DNA of 64,000 bases from Trichobilharzia szidati. Its lineage: Eukaryota > Platyhelminthes > Trematoda > Strigeidida > Schistosomatidae. Under the pieces are notes generated by a model, which ran no database searches, was not told where the DNA came from, and saw only the letters and a list, made by a program, of their open reading frames with translations. Location of the stretch: positions 65,020,416-65,084,415 of the forward strand of contig OX235271.1 of the NCBI GenBank assembly GCA_944472155.2, read 5' to 3'. Every line of letters starts with the position of its first letter. The first letter of the stretch is position 1. The translations under genes and the position numbers were made by a program. Shown one piece after another: positions 57,810 to 64,000 of the stretch.

Positions 57810-57960
57810 ATTTGGTTAGCAGTGGACTCTAAAGTGCGCATTTCGTCCTCTTATGAGTGTATCTCAGGGACTGATGGCACTTCCAATGAGAATTAAACCA
57901 ACATCGCCTCATTTTAGACTGAAAGGAGTCATTCCCTGGACTAATTAGCCAAAAGAGGAC
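57810..57960 (-). mobile_element. Sm-alpha-like hammerhead SINE, decayed
   Basis: The minus strand has tcattggaagtgccatcag, ccctgagatacactcataag, aggacgaaatgcgcacttta and gagtccactgctaacc. The GAAA box and the cleavage-side strand (gtccactgc) are clear; the first core box and stem II are altered. Confidence 0.6.
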
Positions 57961-58619
57961 TTTCGAATTTCTAGTTGATTAATTTTGCTCAATTTTTATC
58001 GACACGTCGTATTTTAGTATGGATGTATCAGTGTTGTTTTCCGATCAACACAGTATAGAATGCAATAAAGCTTGTAACGATTTATAGCGTTTTCATATCC
58101 TTGAGACTATTAAGGATGGTGATGAAATAATATTGTTTAAAATGTTCACACATTTATGAATTTGTCACCAAAGATTGAATTAATTTCAGTTTTGTTTTTT
58201 ATTGAGTAATTCATATTCTATTTAAAAGTTGGTTCTGTATATCGGACTTTGATCTTGCCTGAAAAAAGCAGCTATATGTATATAATACTCAAGTATGCCA
58301 TAATCATGAAATAGACATTAGAAATTGTGATTAGTTTTTAACTATAGTTAACTGTTGAATGATGAACATTGTGTATAATTGATGTTAGCGATATGTTAAC
58401 CAGTATGTGCTTATGTGATTGTAATTCACATAATTTAGTATTGGATGTTTACGTGAAACTATGAAATACCACTTTAATGGAAACAGAGAATCACAGTGGA
58501 CTTCAATATGTGATCGTTCTCAATGAGTATTAGGATTTGAGTTTGAGTTGGTATTGAAAATAAGAGTAAGGTTAGGTATTCCTCTCACTAAGACTGCACT
58601 TCTTATCTGAATTATCCCT
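57961..58619. other. no gene seen
   Basis: AT-rich spacer. Confidence 0.5.
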
Positions 58620-58760
58620 TCTTTTCAAGCGTTGGTTGCAGGTTTACTTATAAGCTGACATTAGTTAGTGAATCATAGGAAAACCAAGAAGTATCAGACA
58701 GCTGTTTCTCCCTAGTTAAGTACTCTTCAGCAGTACCCACTTACCGGGTTGATTAGTTTA
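58620..58760 (-). mobile_element. SINE-B, partial 3' end
   Basis: The plus view has ttttcaagcgttggttgcag, ataagctgacattagttag, cagacagctgtttctcc, cttcagcagtacccacttac, i.e. the reverse complement of the SINE-B 3' half. The tRNA-like core is missing. Confidence 0.6.
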
Positions 58761-58810
58761 CTCATTCTATAATATTACCTGTCATATGTACAGTAGTATT
58801 ACTGAAATTG

Positions 58811-59047
58811 GCGTCCGTGCAACAGCGGAAGAATGCTCGCCAACCACGCATGTAGTAAGGGGTTCGATTCCCGCCCGATGCACTCCTTTATCTCGCTAAG
58901 TCAATGAAATCACTGGTAAAGATGGAAGGTTGGGCATGAGGCTGGCAATCCTATTCCGTAAAATTAAACACCAATGCTACCGGAACTTCAGGCCTCCAAC
59001 TTGAGGCCTAACATTCCACTGGAGGTGTAAAGGAAGAAAAAAAATTA
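58811..59047 (+). mobile_element. SINE-A with RTE-type tail
   Basis: The head is ggcgtccgtgcaacagcgga, gaatgctcgcc, aaggggttcgattcccgc, ccgatgcactcc. The body (aagatggaaggttgggcatg, aaacaccaatgctaccgg) matches the copy at 28.1 kb, and the tail cttgaggcctaacattccac, tggaggtgtaaaggaag then poly-A parallels the RTE-A 3' end (ttgaagccctatgttccact, aggaacccaaggga). It lies immediately before the PLE terminal segment at 59085. Confidence 0.8.
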
Positions 59048-59084
59048 CCAAGATTAGGAATTACAACAACTAGAATGTGAGCTT

Positions 59085-60600
59085 AAGTATAAAACTTGAG
59101 TACTGTGATAGAGTATAACTCCATTATAGATAAGATTTTAAAAAGACAATTGCAGCGAAGAAAATTTTCTTTTCGACGAAGTAATCATCTAGGCTGTACA
59201 TTCGTGTATTTATATCAAATGGATGGGAAAGTTCCAGAATAATTTCCGGTTAAGGGTCAAATTAATAAAAATTACAATTAGGAATTAGAATGCCATAATA
59301 AACAGGGTGGGGTGGATAAAACTAGAACAAAGTAGCATTATAATAACTAAGAAGATTGACATTGTGCAATTGGGGGTTAGAAATGTAGAAATAACAAAAT
59401 ATACAGGATGTTTGGATAAAAAATTAATATGATGAATAATTGTTTATGCAATCAGGGATTAAATATTTAGAAATAGTGAAATGACAAAATAAACAGGAAG
59501 AGTGGGTATGAAAATATGGTAGTGTAGGCAGGGATTAAGATAAACTTAAAATAACATGAATAAACAGGAAGTTTAGATAAGAAAGGTGATGAGATGGTCA
59601 TTACTAAAAATTTTACCTGTTTATAATGGCCATGGCAGGGACAGGGGTTGGACGTAATTCTTTTGGATACAAAGCGTGGGTTTGAGCTTTTGGATAGCTA
59701 GCGCATCAGCTATGCCCAGATGTCTTGATTTGACTCCCTTTGATAGGTTTGATTGAATTTTGTATATTACTTTGAAGGATTTTTCCAAAGGCGCTGAATG
59801 TCCTGAGTTGACCAGATGCTCTGTCACTGAACTGTATACACGTTTTTGATCTCCTTTAACTAGCCAGGCTGGGTAGTGTTCACGAGCGCGTTTTCCAAGT
59901 CGGCGCATGGTACGGCCGATGTACTCAGCTCCACAAGAGCAAGTAAACTGGTATATGCACGCTGAGGTGGCCCAATGCGACAGCTTGTCTTTCACGTTCT
60001 GGCTGAACAGTTTCTTGCAAGAAAACGTCAGTCGTAGGCTCGCGGCGAAGTATGTTTTCCTAAGAGATTTGCAGAGGCGTTTGCGAAGGATTTCTGCTTC
60101 AATATCACCTTTGAATTCTAGATTAAGCAGAAGTATTTTCGATGGAACGGATTGGACTTGTTCTGAAGTCTTCTTAGATTTGAGATTTTTGTTTATGAAC
60201 CTGGGCGAGAAACGGTTTTCCGTAAGGGTTTTTCGGAGATTACGCATTTCTTCTTCAATCACTTCCTCGCTGCATATCTTCCGAATCCTCAAGGAAAGAG
60301 CGTGTATCAGATTCCTCTTTCTGCTCAGGGGCACGAAGCTTTGGAAGTTGATGAATTGCCCATTCCATGTAGGCTTTTTGTATATGGATCTTCTCAGAGA
60401 GTTGATGATGACTTCGTCGAAAAGAAAATTTTCTTCGCTGCAATTGTCTTTTTAATAACTCCTGTGACCCAATGTTTATATTCTGTGAGATAAGATTTTA
60501 TAATTTGTGCTTGAATCGTCATCAGTTAATATTACTGTACAATATTGTGTGATTTAACAAAATAAAATCCTATCTACAATAGAATATTAGCAGTTTGAGA
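59085..60600 (-). mobile_element. Penelope-like element, 5'-truncated, between inverted terminal segments
   Basis: The body is a minus-strand ORF end (59621-60451) and a 440-bp 3' UTR. At 59132-59178 and 60407-60453 a segment of about 45 bp (aaaaagacaattgcagcgaa, gaaaattttcttttcgacga) recurs in opposite orientation, and the outer parts (59085-59131 and 60480-60600) also match the terminal segment at 36.67-36.79 kb. The right segment joins coding sequence within the reverse transcriptase, just before NSLRRSIYKKPTW, so the RT active site is absent. Confidence 0.82.
59621..60451 (-). CDS. Penelope-like element C-terminal protein with GIY-YIG endonuclease
   Basis: Open for 276 codons without a stop. 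The first 15 residues come from the joined terminal segment. Then NSLRRSIYKKPTWNGQFINF is the end of the PLE reverse transcriptase, the linker has KRNLIHALSLRIRKICSEEV, and the GIY-YIG domain has ACIYQFTCSCGAEYIGRTMR (IYQ and YIGRT), RRLGKRAREHYPAWL, VYSSVTEHLVNSGHSAPLEK and an I.EALAI-type helix (IADALAIQKLKPTLCIQKN). In intact PLEs this endonuclease nicks the target for cDNA priming. No proper start codon context; the likely ATG at 60334 would be internal. It is the best-kept PLE frame here but lacks the polymerase. Confidence 0.85.
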   Translation of the reverse strand, partial: KDNCSEENFLFDEVIINSLRRSIYKKPTWNGQFINFQSFVPLSRKRNLIHALSLRIRKICSEEVIEEEMRNLRKTLTENRFSPRFINKNLKSKKTSEQVQSVPSKILLLNLEFKGDIEAEILRKRLCKSLRKTYFAASLRLTFSCKKLFSQNVKDKLSHWATSACIYQFTCSCGAEYIGRTMRRLGKRAREHYPAWLVKGDQKRVYSSVTEHLVNSGHSAPLEKSFKVIYKIQSNLSKGVKSRHLGIADALAIQKLKPTLCIQKNYVQPLSLPWPL

Positions 60601-62575
60601 ATCTGGAAGTATTTTCAAATCACATTAAGTGATGATGTCCTGTATGCTCTTATATTCTTATTAAATTCAAATATGTTTTCCCCACTGGGGTTTTAATGGT
60701 CATTTCAGGATGCTTCGGGAACGTCAGGTGACTCTTGGTAGATTTGTATCTCATTCTTGCTATCACTGGCTAGCAGGCTATATCTGAAAATCACCCTAGG
60801 GGATGTTATATGCTTTTTGTAGGTGTGATCATCAAACAGCTGCTGATCTCAAAGTGTCTTTCAAGATACTCCACTATCATGCCCATATTACTGAAATATC
60901 ATTATTAATTAAATCCTATTGTTCCATGTTTGTTGGTAACGTCAAACGTTAAGAAGCCATACATGATGCTAACGACTGGCTGGTTTTACAGCACCAAGTA
61001 GTTTAATAAATAAATAAATGGCCACCAGAGGTCAATACGAGTTGAAGCACGTCCGTGTATATTAGTAATAACTTTCCAAAGTTATACGACAGATGATTTT
61101 ATTTTGCCTAAGTCCTAGACAAATTTGTAAGCTAAGACCTTAAGGTTGCAGAAAAGTGTAGAAAAGAGTTGCTTAATGTTTCAGGAACTTCTTGTAAACT
61201 TCAATGAAGAGCTAATTTGGAATATAGATTTCAAGAAACAAGCGAGAATATAAAATACTCCAGAGATATATGAGAACGAGTTCAGTGTATAGAAAGTCAA
61301 ATAAACAAAGCGTTTAGGAATCTCTTCGCCAATTAAAGATGGCTAAATCGACTTGATTTTTTCTCATTAACTTGCTTGAGACGACGAGAAGATTTCGTGG
61401 TAGTGTTCCATATCTCGAATTCTGATTTAGGTACTTATTTTCCTCATTCATTTCTTCCTTACAGAAGCAGCCATACTTTGAATTTTCAAAATATAATTTA
61501 AAAAGTCCATTTTTCATACTCAGCTGTGGATATTTAAAGTAACTAGAATCTTGTGATAAATTCAGTGTTGTTTATTTGATTCTTAAGCGTTAGCTGAGTG
61601 GTGTCGTATTTATCTTGAAACCAAAAGTTTTTTTCCAGTAGGTAGTGCCATCGCAGCAGTCTGTTGCTGAATATTACTAAATCAAACAAGGCAATACATC
61701 TAATCAGATCTTTATTCCACTGAAGTCTATCTTGATAATTAACTTGATCCCCTCCTAGTGTTTATTATTTTCCCGGAATCTGTCACTAGTTTTACTAATC
61801 ACACATGGTTTACACGTAGCTAAAGGAGTGGAAACATAAGAATGGCACTTGTCATAATATTCTCTGTACACAATTGTACGAAAGGTGTTTATTGATACAA
61901 ACTGACTGGACTTGATTTCCATTAGCCCAACAGGCTTAAGTTACTCTAAACTATATAGATCCAAAACGAAACTACCTAATAAACGGACGTAATGGTCTTG
62001 ATAAACCAATAAGATGAGTTCGTAGTAAATAGGCGAAAATATAGATGCGGTACACTAATTACTTTGCAAATTCCATCAGGAAGAAGTATTTGAGTACTGT
62101 CAGGATAATAGGCGTACAGGAAGCTTGTAGATGTGGAGGGTGTAATGTCTTTACAAGGTTATGCATCTGCTGCTCATGGACATGTGTACAGATATCCAGG
62201 CTGTTGTTGCGGAAAATCTGTCCGAGAAGATACGTCGTTCCGCTTTCAGGATCATAGGTGTTGTAGAGTAGTGAGTGAGTCAAAAACAGCATGATATACA
62301 GTTATTTGGATAAATTTATTTACAGAAAAACGTTTGGACTATCACTGAAGACCCCAGTAAGGAATTAGGAAGATATTCTTAAGACACACACGAAAAAGTT
62401 ACCCCGTATAACTATTGTTTAACATTTACTTTGATGTTTATCAAGGTTTTTTAAATTAAGCGCGTTTACTACGGGCTCGCCTAATTGGTTGATCAAAGCC
62501 ATTTCGTCCGTATATTAGATGGTTTCGCTTTGGGCCGTTATATTTTACAGTTAGGCAGGCTTGGCATTCGGATGA
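60601..62575. other. no gene seen
   Basis: AT-rich. Small frames at 61314-61517 and 62045-62292 have no recognisable domain. No repeat family is recognised. Confidence 0.45.
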
Positions 62576-63286
62576 CATATAAATGGCTTCTTAGCTGAAG
62601 TTAAGGATTGGTCTGGCTCAAATGGTCTTAAACTAAATCCAACTAAATGTAATACTGTTGATTTCAGCTTGAGAAGTGAAAAAGACATGCATGGATTGAT
62701 CCAATCTCATGATTGTTGTAATATTGATGGTAACATGATAGAGAGTAAGTCAAGTGTTTCTTATCTTGGCATTAGTTTCTCTTCAAACCTTTGCTGGTCG
62801 TCTCATATTCTTATAGTTTATAAGAAGATTTTCTATCTGACTTATTACATAAAGAAGTTGAGGCACTCAGGTATAACCCAATCTCTTCTCATACAACTTA
62901 TTAATTCATGTGTTTTGCCCATCATTCTTTATTGTTCTCCAGTATTCTTCCCTGGGCTACTCAAGAAAGACCATATAATCCTACGAAGAACACTGAAGGC
63001 TGTAAGTAGGGTCAGTGCTATCCCTTTGACTCAACTAACCGACACTGTTGTCAATAGGCACATGAATTCTTGTAAACACTTAGCTAAAGTTATTTTGTCT
63101 GATAGTGAACATCCTCTTTATTCACATTTGTTTCCTTGTATCTCTTCGGGTAAGACCAGAAGAAATTTCATAAACATTTATGCTCGTACTACAAAATATA
63201 AAAATTCGACCGTACCGTATTTGGCACGAGTATTGTGTGAAGAGACGAATATCAGAAAAGAACTTTTACAACTTTTAAATCATTAA
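62576..63286 (+). CDS. CR1-like reverse transcriptase, C-terminal 236 residues
   Basis: Open from a TGA at 62573 to the natural stop at 63284-63286. It begins after the active site with GFLAEVKDWSGSNGLKLNPT and KCNTVDFSLRS (block D), then VSYLGISFSSNLCWSSHI (block E), the thumb (YYIKKLRHSGITQSLLIQLI, NSCVLPIILYCSPVFFPGLL) and the C-terminus (VSRVSAIPLTQLTDTVVNRH, HPLYSHLFPCISSGKTRRNF, YARTTKYKNSTVPYLARVLC). No internal stop or frameshift, in contrast to the copies at 22.0 and 52.4 kb. There is no real start codon, because 5' truncation cut the frame. Not functional by itself. Confidence 0.87.
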   Translation, partial: HINGFLAEVKDWSGSNGLKLNPTKCNTVDFSLRSEKDMHGLIQSHDCCNIDGNMIESKSSVSYLGISFSSNLCWSSHILIVYKKIFYLTYYIKKLRHSGITQSLLIQLINSCVLPIILYCSPVFFPGLLKKDHIILRRTLKAVSRVSAIPLTQLTDTVVNRHMNSCKHLAKVILSDSEHPLYSHLFPCISSGKTRRNFINIYARTTKYKNSTVPYLARVLCEETNIRKELLQLLNH

Positions 63287-63540
63287 CTAAACTATAAAAT
63301 GTAATGATGCATATTATTGCATGTGTTATTTGTTATATTATTTATTTATTATTCACTATGACCTAGAAATGGTGTATTTTGTTGTGCTTTTTATTTTTTC
63401 TTATTAACGATCAATATTTTTAAAATTTTATACAATTATAAACAGAGCTAAACCATTGCAATATGTAAAAGAAACGCTGAAAATTCCATGCTGTAAATTG
63501 TTATTGTTGTGGAATAAAGTGATTATTATTATTAATTTAC
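62576..63540 (+). mobile_element. CR1-like retrotransposon, 5'-truncated, best preserved copy
   Basis: The coding end (62576-63286) is followed by a 250-bp 3' UTR ending gctgaaaattccatgctgta, tgtggaataaagtgatt and attattattaa at 63521-63537. There is no target duplication that I can see. The tail matches CR1 at 51.6 kb and the CR1-tailed SINE-A copies at 35.1-35.7 kb. Confidence 0.85.
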
Positions 63541-63824
63541 ACAATTAAAGTGTGCAAATACCTATTTTTGAAATAATTTTTGACACTTTTTAGGCAAACT
63601 GTTCATTGAAGGTCACTAGCAAATATTCAGTAGAGGATGTCATCCCAGAAAAAGAAAATATGCTTTAAACATAGCATGAATATGTCGAAAAAAAATCAAA
63701 TGTTATTTAAATGAATTTCATCGTATGGACCAACTTTTAGAAGAAATCAACTAGAACTACGTAGAAAAGGTATGGGAAGATATTCAAGCACATCAGTAGA
63801 CTGAAAGTCATTTGGAGAATGATT
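63541..63824. other. no gene seen
   Basis: AT-rich spacer. Confidence 0.5.
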
Positions 63825-64000
63825 TGTTATGACATGAGTGGAATATAAGGCTTCAGCAACACATTTACATTCTATCCTGTTTTCCGTGATCGTTCCTTTT
63901 TATCTGGTTACATGACAGTCCGTGAGCTTTCATTTCGTCCGTGCTTTATCTTCTTCATGTCACCAGTGATCACCTAACTCGTCGTTTTCCAGTCGGGTTC
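63825..64000 (-). mobile_element. RTE-A 3' end, cut by the window edge
   Basis: In the plus view, gagtggaatataaggcttca, gcaacacatttacattctat, gtcaccagtgatcacctaac and cgttttccagtcgggttc follow the RTE-A 3' end as seen at 46.26-46.42 kb. The TTA run is missing at 63825. The upstream part is off the window. Confidence 0.65.

Noticed and set aside
59907..60455. 182-residue open frame on the plus strand
   Set aside because: It is the antisense of the PLE endonuclease frame and has no motif of its own.
1..64000. CRISPR array, operon or prokaryotic defence system
   Set aside because: No regularly spaced repeats, no dense long ORFs and no Shine-Dalgarno pattern; the content is clearly eukaryotic retroelements.
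1..64000. LTR retrotransposons
   Set aside because: I saw no aspartic protease, integrase zinc-finger or long direct terminal repeats; the RT motifs found are all of RTE, CR1 or Penelope type.

Overview
The window looks like repeat-dense, gene-poor DNA from a blood fluke (Schistosoma or a close relative). The reasons are an AT-rich background, many decayed non-LTR retrotransposons of RTE and CR1 type, several Penelope-like elements (PLEs) with GIY-YIG endonuclease ends, and short Pol III repeats carrying relics of the schistosome Sm-alpha hammerhead ribozyme. I found no convincing host exon, rRNA gene, genuine tRNA gene, CRISPR array or LTR element. Species is not resolved, and all family assignments come from reading motifs, not from a search.

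Layout. At 1-5.5 kb there is a PLE tail, two RTE-A fragments and a cluster of tRNA-Thr-like repeats (called SINE-B here), including a 235-bp near-perfect inverted repeat. At 6.4-12.6 kb are RTE-A fragments and a PLE split by a 713-bp terminal-inverted-repeat (TIR) element with 9-bp target duplications. At 13-19 kb are TG microsatellites, RTE-A copies and the longest RTE-A copy (16.4-19.0 kb, endonuclease through C-terminus). At 20-27 kb are two PLE ends flanked by inverted repeats, a CR1 end, a head-to-head hammerhead composite with 16-bp target duplications, and a SINE-B. At 28-33 kb are a SINE with an RTE tail, an RTE-A copy and a second RTE family (RTE-B) with a YVDD reverse transcriptase and 16-bp target duplications. 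At 35-48 kb are two SINEs with CR1 tails, a palindromic PLE/RTE chimera, another PLE and more RTE pieces. At 49-64 kb are an RTE-A reverse-transcriptase piece, a 2.2-kb CR1 copy with YADD, more RTE-A, the best PLE endonuclease frame (59.6-60.5 kb), the best CR1 frame (62.6-63.3 kb) and an RTE-A end running off the window.

How the parts relate. RTE-A and CR1 both end in (TTA)n-like tails. One tRNA-headed SINE family (SINE-A) comes with two tails, one matching the RTE-A 3' end and one matching the CR1 3' end, so each LINE probably mobilised its own SINE subfamily. Three PLE insertions share one architecture: a 5'-truncated ORF end flanked by inverted terminal segments. The hammerhead SINEs form a third short family. 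No visible element is fully intact, so the locus reads as a record of past insertions rather than an active system.
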